Notes: generated by a model from the sequence alone, not told the origin. A stretch of 64,000 nt of DNA from Notamacropus eugenii (GCF_028372415.1 NC_092879.1:64557651-64621650), one strand, 5' to 3'; shown: positions 33,240-43,804, numbered from the stretch's first letter. A program made the numbers and translations.

Positions 33240-33425
33240 TTAACAAGTGTGTGACCCTAGGCAAGTCACTTAGCCTCACCCAGGTTAATGCCTCAGTTTC
33301 TTCAACTGTAAAATGAGGGTAATAATAGCTCTCACCTCCCAGGGTCCTTGTTAAGATCAAATGAGATATTTATAAAACACTTAGCGGTACCTGGTATGAA
33401 GTAGGCACTTGATTAATGTTTCTTT
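33240..33425 (+). repeat. MIR CORE-SINE with L2-like tail
   Basis: 'gtgtgaccctaggcaagtca', 'cttcaactgtaaaatgaggg', 'gatcaaatgagatatttata' and 'gtaggcacttgattaatgtt'. Confidence 0.92.
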
Positions 33426-33504
33426 CTTCCCTTTCCTTCCTTCCTTTGCTCAGGTTAGTCCCTGTCCCTTCAATGGACTTCCTAAACATGTAGCCCCCAT
33501 CTGC

Positions 33505-33700
33505 TGAAGTCCCTCCTTTCCTTCAAGACTAACTTGCCAGGGACCTCCTCTGGGAAGCCTTCCTTGGCTGTCCAGATGAAGAGTGACATTTCCCCCAAAT
33601 TCCCATGGCAACCTGTTCACCCTGGGGCCTGCATGCAACTCACTCTCCCAGGTATTATACGTCTTTGTGTAAATGCATCTCCTTATTTAAGTGGAGGCTC
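33505..33700 (+). repeat. L2 LINE, C-terminal/3' fragment
   Basis: 'tttccttcaagactaacttg', 'gggacctcctctgggaagcc' and 'ttccttggctgtccagatga'. Confidence 0.65.
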
Positions 33701-33814
33701 ATTCTGTGCAGCATCTAGACCACATCTGTCTTTTTATTCACAGAACCAGGGTGGGAGGAGGCACTTCAGAGTTTTCCAGTGCACTTCCAGGAAGAAGACC
33801 TGCCTTGAGTCAGT

Positions 33815-33975
33815 CTTATGGACGTCATTTGTCAGTGGGATAGCCTTGGGCAGATGACCTTCCCTTTCTAGGTCCCCTTCCCTCCTCTCTGAAATGAGGA
33901 CAATAATACATAAACTGCTGTGTGCACAGGATTGTTCTGAGGTGAGCATTTTGTAAAACCATGGGCCCTTTCTTC
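33815..33975 (+). repeat. MIR CORE-SINE
   Basis: 'gatagccttgggcagatgac', 'cctctctgaaatgaggacaa' and 'acaggattgttctgaggtga'. Confidence 0.75.
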
Positions 33976-34059
33976 ATTTTGCAAAAAGGCTCAGTCAACA
34001 CGCATGTATGAAGTGCTTGTGATTTCTTGTACTCAAAACCACAAAGAATCATTCACTGC

Positions 34060-34180
34060 TGTAGTACTTTAAGAGTTACAAAAGGTATGATTCTGTCCAT
34101 TTTACAGATAAGGAAGCAGTCACAAAAGTGAAAAGACTTGCTCAAGGTCATGAAGCTAGAAAATGAAGGAGGTACACTGA
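34060..34180 (-). repeat. MIR CORE-SINE
   Basis: 'ccattttacagataaggaag' and 'gacttgctcaaggtcatgaa'. Confidence 0.8.
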
Positions 34181-34339
34181 ATTTTCCACAGTAACTTTGT
34201 GATTCATTTGATAAAGGAACAAGTAATTGTTTGAACTCCATACACCCTGTCTTGTGAGTTTTGCATTTAAATAAGTCTAGAAAATGCTCTAACCCTGCCA
34301 TCTGCTAACTCCCTAGCTTGGCAGAGAAGGCAACAAGGT

Positions 34340-34595
34340 ATTACCGAGAGACTGATAGACTTGGCAGGCTTTTGTTTCTAATTCCACCTCTTATACTACT
34401 TGTTAGCTATGTGCTGTCACTAACCATCTCTGAACCTCAGTTTTCTCATCTGTATAATGGAGAAAAATACCAGTAGCCCAATCTTATAAGGCAGTTGTTG
34501 TTAGGTTCAGCTGAGAAAACATAAGTTAGGTACGTTGTAAAACTTACCACATGATATATTATTATTACATATTATTATCATTGTCTGGCCACAGG
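34340..34595 (+). repeat. MIR CORE-SINE
   Basis: 'ctaattccacctcttatact', 'ctcagttttctcatctgtat', 'ataaggcagttgttgttagg' and the tail 'tattattattacatattatt'. Confidence 0.85.
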
Positions 34596-34682
34596 TAAAG
34601 TAGAGACTGGTCTCTAACTCGCAAATGTTTCTGTCATTTAGGGAAAGCAATAGTAATCATTAGCATTATAAACTTCATAGCA

Positions 34683-34800
34683 TTCAGTCAAACTGCAAGC
34701 ATTTATTAAGCACCTACTGTATGCCAGGCCCTACTGTGGTAGGTATTAGTGATATAAGTACAAGCAACCAAACAATCCCTACTCCAATGAGCTCAGAAGC
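34683..34800 (-). repeat. L2 LINE 3' end
   Basis: 'gcaagcatttattaagcacc', 'tactgtatgccaggccctac' and 'tactccaatgagctcagaag'. Confidence 0.9.
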
Positions 34801-34814
34801 AAATATGCATTTTA

Positions 34815-35015
34815 GATAACATTTTAGAGCAAAGAAGGAACTCAGTGATCATCTGATCCAAACCAGTCCCCCATTTTACAGAAGGGAAAAACTGAGCATG
34901 AGAAAGATTAAGTGGTTTGCCTAAGGTTACATTGAAGTAGGAAGTGGTAGCAGTGGGATTTGAACTCAAGTTTTCTGACCCTTCATCCAATACTCATTTG
35001 CAGTGCCATGCTCCC
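34815..35015 (-). repeat. CORE-SINE (THER1)
   Basis: 'ggaactcagtgatcatctga', 'cccattttacagaagggaaa', 'ggatttgaactcaagttttc' and 'tttgcagtgccatgctccct'. Confidence 0.9.
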
Positions 35016-35264
35016 TTTCTCTCTAAAACAAGGAGCCATTTATTTATCCATACTCACCCACCTTTAACAAGGTAGAACAAACTCATTGACAAACAGAAAA
35101 CAAGTAAATAAGATGACAAAACAGTAACTTAAGGCAAAGTAGTTGCATCAAAGACAAAACCCTTACAATAATGTCTTTTCTTGGCATAGCAGCACTGGGA
35201 TAAAGTTTTTTTTAATACTTTCATGGGATTCTATGTAACAATTCCACTTAACTAAAAAAAAAAG

Positions 35265-35410
35265 ATCAATCTTGGTTCAGGAGAACTTGTCATAAAATAC
35301 AATTCCCTTGGATCTGTAGAGAAGTGGGGTACTACAGGAGCAGAGTGTTACATACACATTTTAGACAAAGTTGCTATTTGGATGGGTTTTGCTTAACTCC
35401 TTTGCTCTGA
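35265..35410 (+). repeat. L1 LINE 3'UTR fragment
   Basis: 'gagaagtggggtactacagg' and 'ggatgggttttgcttaactc' resemble the L1 3'UTR pieces at 7.0 and 20.9 kb. Confidence 0.5.
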
Positions 35411-35794
35411 TTACACAGAAGATTTAGTTTGGATGGGGGAGTAGGGTAAATTGGGATCTGAACCTCATATAAAATGAAAGATTTTGGTAACTTGAAAAAA
35501 AACTGGTACCAAATTTCCACTGCTGTTCTTATAACTATAAAATTAGCAGTCACTGCTTGAATTATAGCCATAGGACACATTCTGGGAGGAGTTAGAGGTC
35601 ACGTGCCTGCATCTTATTTGAGATGTGATAAAAAGACACTCTCCTGATGTGACAACTTTAGCTCTTACTACTTGAAGTAATGATTGAAAAAAAAAATAGG
35701 TTGATCTTGTGTTGAGAGGAAGTGTTAGTTGATGGACTTCTCATATACTTCCTTGGGACTCTCATGAGATGAAGAAAAAGCAAAGGCCCTCAGC
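35411..35794. other. Unassigned sequence
   Basis: No repeat or exon was recognised. Confidence 0.4.
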
Positions 35795-35940
35795 TTCCAA
35801 ATAGGAGGATAAGGACAAAAATTGCCTGTGTGACCTTGGGCAAGTCCCCCAACTTCTCTGAAGTTCATTTTACTTCTCTGTAAACTGAGGGCTTGGATTA
35901 GATAGCTTCCAGGTTGCCATTCCTTAATTAATCCTTTCTT
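35795..35940 (+). repeat. CORE-SINE (THER1)
   Basis: 'gcctgtgtgaccttgggcaa', 'ctctgtaaactgagggcttg' and 'gattagatagcttccaggtt'. Confidence 0.85.
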
Positions 35941-36069
35941 TGACTTTTTAAAGTATGTTCTAAACACAGAAATAACCACTTTCCCAATGGGTATTTGGAA
36001 AATGAAGTTTTTTAAAAAAAAACAAAAGATCTATGCTTAAAGCAGAAGCAATTTCCTTCCTAGGACTCT

Positions 36070-36283
36070 CTTTAAAGGTGATGCAGTGGATAGAGGGCTG
36101 GGTCTGGAGTCAGGAAGACTCATCTTCCTGAGTTCAAATCTGGCCTTGGACACACACTAGCTGTCCAAGCCTAGGCAAGGCACTTCACTCTATTTGACTT
36201 AGTTTCCTCATCTATAAAAGGAGCTGGAGAAAACCCTAAATGGGGTCACAAAAAATTGGCCATCAGGGAACAACAACAACTCT
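36070..36283 (+). repeat. MAR1-type CORE-SINE
   Basis: Head 'gtgatgcagtggatagaggg', B box 'ctgagttcaaatctgg', CORE and the RTE-like tail 'ccctaaatggggtcacaaaa', then 'gaacaacaacaac'. About 35 bp of the tail ('gcaaaccactccagtatc' zone) are missing. Confidence 0.93.
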
Positions 36284-36719
36284 CTCTAAACAAGGCCTCT
36301 TATTTTTCTCTGAGATACAAGGAGAACTTACAATACAACAGTTTATTCTATTCAAAAGGCATTTGGAAGCTTTGTTGACAACTGTCTACCTCTGCCCATG
36401 GTGCTGAAGCCTTGGCCCACTGTCCTGACACTAGAAGCCAGGGGCTAGGCAAAAACCTTCATTCTCTGGGCCTTGGGTGATCTTAATGAGCTGTTTCTCC
36501 CCATTACCTTTCAAACTGCAGGCTGGTTTTCATTGCCCCACTCAGCTGGAGAGACTGTATGCACTGGGACGAAATGACAAAAACCCAAAGATGCTGGATT
36601 TTCTCCTTCCCTTGAATCCCCTGACATTGGTATCCAGTAAAGGAGGCCTTGGAAAGGGACTGGATGTATGGACTAATTCACGTGCGGTCCCTGCTTGTTC
36701 TCTTTCCATCACTGGGCTT
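36284..36719. other. Unassigned single-copy sequence
   Basis: No repeat or exon was recognised. Confidence 0.4.
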
Positions 36720-36875
36720 GACTGGCAGAAGTGCTGGATTTGAAGCTAAGGATCTGGGTTCCACACCTAGTTTTTCCATTTACTTCTTGTGTGACCTGTG
36801 ATTAGTCACTTAAACTCTCTGAGACTTGTTTTCCCTATCTATAAAATTAGGGAGTTAGGTTCGATGTCCTCCGAA
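36720..36875 (+). repeat. CORE-SINE (THER1)
   Basis: 'ggatctgggttccacaccta', 'cttgtgtgacctgtgattag' and 'ttaggttcgatgtcctccga'. Confidence 0.82.
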
Positions 36876-37039
36876 TCAAGTCCCCATGTGTTTGTTAAGG
36901 GCTTTGATGATCACACTGGCTCACCACTGACAGCAACTTCTTTACCTGTTTCAGACAAAAACAGAGAATGTTTAGAGCACTAAATGATACGTTTTCCCCA
37001 GAGGAATCAATGGGAAAGTTCAATGTATATTTAAGTAAT

Positions 37040-37250
37040 ATGATGGTCATGATAACTGACATTTGTTTCTATAACACTTTAAAGTCTGTATAACATTTCA
37101 CATAGGTAGACACCTTTGATCCTTTCACCAAACATATGAGACATCATAGCCATTTTACAGATGAAGAAACTGAGGCTGGGAGAGGTCAAATGACTTACTC
37201 AATGCCATGCAGCTAGTGTCTGAGATTCTAGCCACTGCACCATGGAGCCT
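37040..37250 (-). repeat. MIR CORE-SINE
   Basis: The reversed tail ('ctataacactttaaagtctg') is followed by 'cattttacagatgaagaaac', 'gaggctgggagaggtcaaat' and 'ctagccactgcaccatgg'. Confidence 0.9.
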
Positions 37251-37329
37251 GGTCATAGGATCATAGATTTAAGGGACATAAGGGAGCTTAGAGATCATAC
37301 AGTAGACTAGGCATCATTCAGAGGGTGAC

Positions 37330-37500
37330 TGGGGGTGTTTACCCTGCAGAAAAGAAGATTAAAGGGGTAGAACCATAGCTAGATTCAAGTATCCAAAGAC
37401 CTGACATGAGGCTGAGGGCTTAGCCTTACTCTGTTTGACCCCAGAGGGAAGAACTGGGAACAATGGGTGTAACAATGGGAGGCAGATTCTCACTCAATCA
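37330..37500 (+). repeat. CR1/L3 LINE fragment
   Basis: 'cctgcagaaaagaagattaa', 'gattcaagtatccaaagacc', 'tactctgtttgaccccagag' and 'ggaacaatgggtgtaacaat'. Confidence 0.8.
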
Positions 37501-37849
37501 ATGTCAAGAATTCTGATTCTGTAATATTTCACCATGTTGGTGATATGTACAAAAGGCACATTGATAATAAATATGCATCTGATGAAATTTGCATAGGCCA
37601 AAACCAAATGTTAGCATTTGTGATATCTTGATATCAGTAATTTCTCTACACACACCCAGCCAACAATCAAGTGTGTTGGGTACTAAGGCTGATGCTGGTC
37701 ATGTTCTGTAAATTAGGGAAACTGAGGCATTGGTTCTGAACCTAAGGTTGCACAGTTTAATCAACAAACTAATGGCAAAGCTTAAGTTCAGTCTTCTGAT
37801 GGTTGAAAATAGGATAACCCAGCGTCCAGAGTTTTCAAATTAAGAAAGG
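37501..37849. other. Unassigned sequence
   Basis: AT-rich. A faint reversed CORE trace at about 37705-37770 ('attagggaaactgaggcatt'). No gene. Confidence 0.4.
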
Positions 37850-37937
37850 TCTGGCACTGAATCTCCCCTCCAAACAACTGCTAGCTGTGTGAATATTGGC
37901 AAGTTGCTTAACCTCTCTGAGCTTCACTGTCCTCATT
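37850..37937 (+). repeat. MIR CORE-SINE fragment
   Basis: 'ctagctgtgtgaatattggc', 'aagttgcttaacctctctga' and 'gcttcactgtcctcattc'. Cut by the L2 that follows. Confidence 0.85.
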
Positions 37938-38115
37938 CAATCAATAAGGATTTATCAAGTGTTGACTATTGGCCTGACATTTTGCTAAGTGCTAGAGATA
38001 CAAAGAGAAGAATAAAGTAGTCCTTGCTCTCAAGAAACTTACTTCTAAAATTGGGGACCACATGGAAATATATAACTGGAATATATACAAACCAATTACA
38101 TGATAGTTTAAGTGA
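37938..38115 (-). repeat. L2 LINE 3' end
   Basis: 'caataaggatttatcaagtg', 'ctaagtgctagagatacaaa', 'ccttgctctcaagaaactta' and 'ggaccacatggaaatatata'. Confidence 0.9.
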
Positions 38116-38129
38116 AAACTTTAGCATCT

Positions 38130-38376
38130 TTATTGTTCAGTCATTTTCAGTCACGTCTGACTCACTGTGACTCGATTTGGGGTCTTCTTGGCAAAGATAC
38201 TGGAGGGGTTTGCTATTTCCTTCTCCAGCTCATTTTACAGAGGAGAAAACTGAGTCAAACAGGGTGAAGTGACTTGCCCATGGTCACACATGTCTGAGGA
38301 TGGATTTGAACTCATGAAGATGAGTCTTCCTGATTCCAAGTCCAGTGCTTTATGTACTGTAACACCTAGCTGCCCC
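38130..38376 (-). repeat. MAR1-type CORE-SINE with target-site duplication
   Basis: Complete in reverse ('ttcagtcattttcagtcacg' to 'cacctagctgcccc'). Flanked by agcatct at 38123-38129 and 38382-38388. Confidence 0.95.
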
Positions 38377-39099
38377 TCATGAGCATCTAGAAGACACTAT
38401 TTTCCTATTCCTACGTAGAGGAATTAATCTCTCATTTTCAAGTTCAGTTTTTAGCCTGTACATAGGGAGGAAGGTGTTTCTGGAGAAGATGGGTTCAACA
38501 CTTCTGAAATGATGCCCCAGAGAGAGTCATAACCTCTCCTTTCTGCATGGTGCTATGTATGAAAGGAGAAAAAATGGAATCGGTAATGAACTAGGAACCT
38601 GAGCTCCTAAAGCAACGATTGAGAGTTAGACTCATTGATTGACTGGATGACTGATTGATTAGGTAAGCCATTGAAAAGCTAGCCTAATGTGGTCGGTTCA
38701 TTTGAGATCTCCAAGTCTGGGATAGGCAGTCATCCAATAAAATGCTTCTGTACTGTTTTTGTACAATAGTCATAAAGAAGACATTGGACCAAGATTATTT
38801 TTTAAAAAAAAGGAAATTTATTCTGCTGCCCAAAATAGCCAGTCTCACATTTATTATTTTCTGTATCTTTTCATTAATCAATGTGGATTTTAGAACTGGA
38901 TATAGATTTCTACACTCTCCTAACTAGCCTATCATCCCTTCCTTCCATCACTTGAAACAAACATAAGACCAAAGGTTCACCCAATAATCCAGGGGAAAGG
39001 ATTTTATAGGATAGTTTAAAAAGAACTGAACAAAATAAATTAAAGCACTTTTTCGAACTGGGGTAGTGCCTATGATAAATTTAATTCCATTTTAGTCCA
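38377..39099. other. Unassigned single-copy sequence
   Basis: No repeat or exon was recognised in about 0.7 kb. Confidence 0.4.
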
Positions 39100-39160
39100 T
39101 TCAATTTAATTTCCCAAACATTTATTAAGTGCCTACTGTGTGCAAGGAAGTAGTAAGTGA
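39100..39160 (-). repeat. L2 LINE 3' terminal fragment
   Basis: 'tcccaaacatttattaagtg', then 'cctactgtgtgcaaggaag'. Confidence 0.8.
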
Positions 39161-39410
39161 TGTCACCAAAGAAATGTATGAACTTGTCATTTGACCAGCA
39201 AAGAGTAACTGATGGATGGCCCACATGCTCTGCATGTATCCTCACAACGTCGAGGAAAGTCTTCAGCACACTGGGTGGATCCCACCTTCTGCCATGGCAA
39301 TCATAGGGGAGGACCTAGACAAGAGTAACATTGGGGTGGGCAAGGAAGGGCAGGCTGTGATTGGGATCATCAGAGAGAATATGAAGACACAAACCCAATG
39401 TAATATTGAA
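39161..39410. other. Unidentified 250-bp segment
   Basis: GC-richer than its surroundings ('cctcacaacgtcgaggaaag') and of no recognised family. It lies between an L2 end and a weak L2-like remnant ('aggcctggggataaagagat') at about 39425-39450, so it may be an insertion. Confidence 0.4.
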
Positions 39411-39524
39411 GCACTTAGGTGGTAGGCCTGGGGATAAAGAGATATAAGAGACAAAAGGATTCCTAGAGCATCTCACCCCAAAAACTGTAGTCTCCACATC
39501 ACCTCTGAGGTTCCTTCCTGTTGG

Positions 39525-40735
39525 ACATTTCATACTCTTTGTTTTGTAAACTCAGCTTCTCCAAAACAGAACTCCTTTTCTCCCCCCTCCCACAATCTCC
39601 TCCACTCCAAATGCCCTTATTTTTCTCCAAGGCACTACTGATCTTCTTGTGTCAGATTTGACCTAAGTCTTACCCTAGACTCTTTACCTTTCCTCACCAG
39701 ACGTATTGAATCAGTCACCAAAGCCTGTTTGCACTTGCACAAGGTCTCTCACAACTGGCCTGTTCTCTTTGCTCACAAAACCAGCTACTGCCTTCATTCA
39801 GACCCTCAGCCCCTCTCACCTAGATTACCCCAATGGCCTTCTCATTGGCCTCTCTGCTTCAAGAACCTCTCTTCTCCAGTCACCCTTTACACTTCTGCCA
39901 AAGTGATTTTCTTTAAGCATGGATCTGACCACGTGACTCTCAAACTCAATCAATTCCCCTGACTTCTGATCACCTCTAGGATAAAATATAAATCCCTTTC
40001 TTTAGCTTTTAAAGGCCTACATAACTTGGCCCCAAGCTATCTTTCCAGCCTCACTGGATGTTACTGTTCCTCTCACACTCTGAGATCCAGACATACTGGC
40101 CACTTCCATTTCTCACATGTGAATTTCCATCTCCCATCTTTGTACCTTTGCATTGGCTGCCCCATGTTCCTGGAATGCAATCCCTCCTTGCCTCTGCCTC
40201 ATAGAGTCCATCTCTTGCCTTAAAAAGACAGAATTCAAGTGCAAGGTAGTATTGAGTTCTGGGCTTGGAGTCAGGAAGACTTGAGTTCAAATCCAGCCTC
40301 AGACACTTGCTAGTTGTGTGCCCTGAGAAGTCACTTAACCCTATTTGCCTCAATTTTCTCATCTGTAAAATGACCTTGAGAAGGCAGTGGCAAACCACTG
40401 TAGGATCTTTGCTAAGACAACCCTAAATGGGGTCACGGAGAGTCAGACATAACTGAAACAACTGAACAACAAGCACTATTTTCTGCATGAAACATTTCCT
40501 TATTCCCTTGCGTCAAGTGCCAGTGCCCTCCCTCCCAAGTTGCCATATATTTAGCAACTTTGTATTTATTTCTATTTATTCACCTTGTATGCTGCATATA
40601 CTTAAATTTGCAGTGCTATCTCCTTCAATTAGAATGAATATTCCCTGAGAGTGGAGATTGTTTCATTTTTGTACTTGAATTCCCAGCACCTGGCACATAG
40701 TAGGTACTTTAATGCTTGAGGGTTGATTGACTCAG
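39525..40735 (+). repeat. L2 LINE, ORF2 C-terminal region to 3' end, split by a MAR1
   Basis: The longest L2 stretch here. Translated words such as AKVIFFKHGSDHVTL (near 39898-39942) match the L2 ORF2 C-terminus. It continues with 'ttggccccaagctatctttc' and 'ctttgcattggctgccccat'. After the SINE at 40246-40472 it runs on as 'tctgcatgaaacatttcctt' to 'ggcacatagtaggtacttta'. Frame changes make it a fossil. Confidence 0.93.
40246..40472 (+). repeat. MAR1-type CORE-SINE inserted in L2
   Basis: 'gggcttggagtcaggaagac', CORE, 'gcagtggcaaaccactgtag' and 'ctgaaacaactgaacaac'. The likely target duplication is caagtgca on the left and caagcact on the right, the L2 codon word 'caagtgcc'. Confidence 0.95.
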
Positions 40736-41644
40736 GCATTCTGATGATTTTGCCATCCCTCCTCTAATGCCAGCCCATGCCAGGGGGATACAAGCCCTAG
40801 CATGTCCCACCAAGCTATAATTTGGCAGCTTTCAGTTACTGGGTTAATGGTGGATTATCTGGCTTCTATTCATGGCCTACAAAGTCCAAAGAGATTCTTC
40901 TCAGGACGACTAGTAGCAGGGTGTTTACTTTGGGGCCAGGACAGCTCCCATAGATAGTCAACCAAGGCACCAAAGGGTTATGATCTGGCTCATGGGAGGG
41001 AATCCACACATTGATGAAATCCCAGGTCTCCTGAAGGATGGAAGTTATCAAAATTGCATGGCAACAGTCTTCTTTCTCATCCAAAGAAATTCAGAAATAT
41101 CTCATAAAAGAATATAGAGCCCTCAGGGGCCATCTTTGTATTCGAGCCTGTCTGAGCTGTTCTGGTTCAGTCTCTGTGAATTGAAGCCAAGAGAGTTTAT
41201 CCCAGTGACCCATCGGTCACCCCCTTTCCTATAAATACACTGCAGGAACCCTGAAGGCTCCCTATAAATTTATCATAATGGAGAAAGAAAGATGAAATAC
41301 AAATGACTGAAGCTTATTTTATTGGATTAAAAATGTTTTCTTGGCCTCGATGTGACCTAAAAGAGAACACAGCCCAGTAGCTAAAATGAGACCTACACAG
41401 TGGAAATCCTACCTCCTCAAAGACCTGCCAGGAGTCAGTTAGGTGCACCAGCCCTTTGCCTTACAACTTGGAGTGTTCTGATGAGACAATCCTCTCAGAG
41501 CATAAAAATAGCACTTCTCTCAAACCTGGGCTTGTGATGGACAATGTTCGCTCAACATTTATGTCCCCATATTAGTCAGAGAATGGATGCCTTCTTTGAC
41601 TGCTCCAAATGATTCAGGGAGGAAGGAAGGAGCTAGGACTGTGA
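40736..41644. other. Unassigned single-copy sequence
   Basis: No repeat or exon was recognised in about 0.9 kb. Confidence 0.4.
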
Positions 41645-41775
41645 GAGGCACAATGGCCTAATGGACTAAGCATCAAGCCTTAGAGTCAGAAAAACTTTGG
41701 TTAGAGTTTGCTTCTAATGCACACTGGCTTCGTGACCCTGGATGAGTCACTTATACTCTCAATGTTCTGGCTGAC
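41645..41775 (+). repeat. CORE-SINE (probably the 'ggcaactct' tail type)
   Basis: Head 'aatggcctaatggactaagc' is shared with 58484-58640. CORE is 'cttcgtgaccctggatgagt'. Confidence 0.65.
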
Positions 41776-41785
41776 TCTTTAATGA

Positions 41786-41975
41786 AGAGACTCTTGATCT
41801 ATAAACTTGTTTTTGAAAAATAATTTGGATAGCTGATTTGTAGTACAATTGGTTTCTTTTGAAATACCATGTATTTTATTTTATGCATTTACATTATATT
41901 GAGGAGAGTCCATAGGCCTCTGCAGATTGCTTAAGGAGTTCATGACCCAATATTAAGCAAAGAATCCCTGTTCTG
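41786..41975 (-). repeat. Interspersed repeat of unrecognised family (copy 2)
   Basis: Aligns in reverse with 23316-23520. 'accatgtattttattttatg' here faces 'cataagaaaatacagtggat' there, and 'acaattggtttcttttgaaa' faces 'acaaaaacaactaatcatat'. Confidence 0.65.
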
Positions 41976-42028
41976 AGGCTTGATGATTTTAGACACTTTC
42001 TACACTGCCTAGGCTGATGAAATCTCAG

Positions 42029-42248
42029 GTCTGGATTTTTAAAAATAAAGGAGTTTATTATATAAATATGTGTATGTGTACATATACATGCATGCACAGA
42101 TATGTGCATATAATTATATAAGTATGTTTTCCTTTTAAGTCTGGATTTTAAAAAATAAAGGAGTATAACTAATTTTACATATGTGTGTATGTGTGTAGGT
42201 ATGTATATATATACATATATGTATACATATATAACTAATTATATATGT
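42029..42248. repeat. Tandem duplication of an approximately 110-bp unit, AT/TG-rich
   Basis: 'gtctggattttt' + 'aaaaataaaggagt' starts at 42029 and again, with one change, at 42139. Each is followed by TATG/TACA low-complexity sequence. Confidence 0.8.
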
Positions 42249-42464
42249 ATATTTCCTCTTAGCTTACATCCCAAAGAACTTTCTAAGCTAAGTTCCTCTC
42301 TTGTTTGCCCTGAGGCATTACTTTCAATTTTACGTTTATCTTGTCTTTATTCGTTTCTTTGTTCCTTCCTCCCTTTATTTATCTATGTAGTGATTCATTC
42401 ATTCATTTGCTTATTGACTTACTCTTTCTTGCTTTGTGAGTCTCCCCTCTAATTCACTTGGGTT

Positions 42465-42575
42465 CAGCTCAGCCAGCATTTATTAAGCAACTACAATGGA
42501 CTGGGCACAGGGCCTGGGGCTAGGAATGCAAAGACACAAATTAAGCCAGTGCCTGAAGGAGCTTTCAGTTTGCTT
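42465..42575 (-). repeat. L2 LINE 3' end
   Basis: 'ccagcatttattaagcaact', 'ctggggctaggaatgcaaag' and 'tgcctgaaggagctttcagt'. Confidence 0.88.
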
Positions 42576-42644
42576 GCCATGTTTATATTTTTGCCTCTGC
42601 TGATTTTCCTCTTATATTTCTACTCTCTGACAGAAGTGGGGATA

Positions 42645-42838
42645 CTTACAAAATTTCAGATTTTAGGGAATCCAGATTCAAATTCAAGCTCTGCCAGATT
42701 GGTTATCTAATGTCCTTGAACAAGTCACCTAATAACCTATTTGAACCTCTGTTTAATGAATTTGTAAAATGAGGCTAATTATCCCTGTTCTATTTAACTC
42801 ACAGGATTATTCTGAGGGTCTTATGAAATTATCACATC
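42645..42838 (+). repeat. MIR CORE-SINE
   Basis: 'gaacaagtcacctaataacc', 'gaatttgtaaaatgaggcta' and 'cacaggattattctgagggt'. Confidence 0.88.
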
Positions 42839-42845
42839 ACAGATT

Positions 42846-43088
42846 TATACTGGGAGGGCAGGGCCAGGTTTGGAGTCAGGAAGACTCATCTTCCTAAGTT
42901 CAAATCTGGCCTCAGACATTTTCTAGCTGTGTGACCCAGGGCAAGTCACTTCACCCTGTTTGCCTCAGTTTCCCCATCTGTAAAAGTAGTTGAAGAAGGA
43001 AATGACAAACCAGTCCATTATCTTTGCTAAGAAAATTCCAAATGGGGTCACAGAGAATCGGACATGACTGAAAAATGACTAAACAAAG
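42846..43088 (+). repeat. MAR1-type CORE-SINE
   Basis: Complete: 'ggtttggagtcaggaagact', 'gacccagggcaagtcacttc', 'gaaggaaatgacaaaccagt' and 'tcggacatgactgaaaaatg'. Confidence 0.96.
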
Positions 43089-43118
43089 GTTCAGATTTAG
43101 AAGGAACATAAGAGATGA

Positions 43119-43279
43119 TTAATAAATGCTTGTTGAATCAAATGTGAATGAAATCAAATTGGCAATCCCTCTCCAGCAAGGCTTTCCTAAAGAGTTCATC
43201 ACCCTAGAGCCAAAGGTTCCAGTCTGACACCACCAAGCCAGGCCAAATTCTTCCCTTTGAGGCATGCCTCTGCGTGTGT

Positions 43280-43285
<6 letters not shown>
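43119..43285 (+). repeat. Duplicated segment, copy 1
   Basis: 43119-43209 matches 45755-45846 with two differences (about 98%), then the match drops to about 70% until both copies enter a TG-rich repeat. Only the first 20 bases are L2. The remainder ('gcaatccctctccagcaagg') is of no known family. Confidence 0.9.
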
Positions 43286-43312
<27 letters not shown>

Positions 43313-43316
43313 AGTG
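43272..43316. repeat. (TG)n microsatellite
   Basis: A TG run with one TATG interruption. Confidence 0.97.
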
Positions 43317-43324
43317 CAGCATGA

Positions 43325-43438
43325 GACAGAAGAGTAGACTGAGGCACAAGGAGGTCATATTACTCAGTCAAGATCACACAGGTAATAAGTGACACAGGCA
43401 AATTCAGCTCCTTATCCATTATACCACCTTGCCTCTCA
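43325..43438 (-). repeat. MIR CORE-SINE
   Basis: 'gtagactgaggcacaaggag', 'agatcacacaggtaataagt' and 'taccaccttgcctctc'. Confidence 0.88.
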
Positions 43439-43644
43439 CGTAACCCTCAAGTGCTACTATTCACTTGTGTAATTAAGTTCCAGGTGAACCAGCTTCCGGA
43501 TGAGCCAGCATCCGAAAGAGGATCTTGGCAGATCTCCCCCATGTCTCTGAAGTTAAGCCACAGAAATCAGAACTGATCAGTTCTTTCCTCACATAGACCT
43601 GTTTTCAAGGCGAGCCTACTTCCTTTTCCCACCAACTTGAGAAC

Positions 43645-43800
43645 TGTGAAATGCCAATGATAGAAGGGACCCTGGAAGCACCATCTAATATAACTCCATC
43701 GTTTTACAGAGAAAGAAACTGAGGCCTAGAAATAGAAATGACTCACCTAAGGTCATGAGACCTGTTGAAGCCATAGCTCCTTTGTCCTTTCCCAAAGGCC
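43645..43800 (-). repeat. CORE-SINE (THER1)
   Basis: 'gatagaagggaccctggaag', 'cgttttacagagaaagaaac' and 'gactcacctaaggtcatgag'. Confidence 0.88.
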
Positions 43801-43804
43801 CATC

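Noticed and set aside
33534-33857. 107-codon forward ORF
   Set aside because: It overlaps L2 and MIR sequence and has no protein motif.
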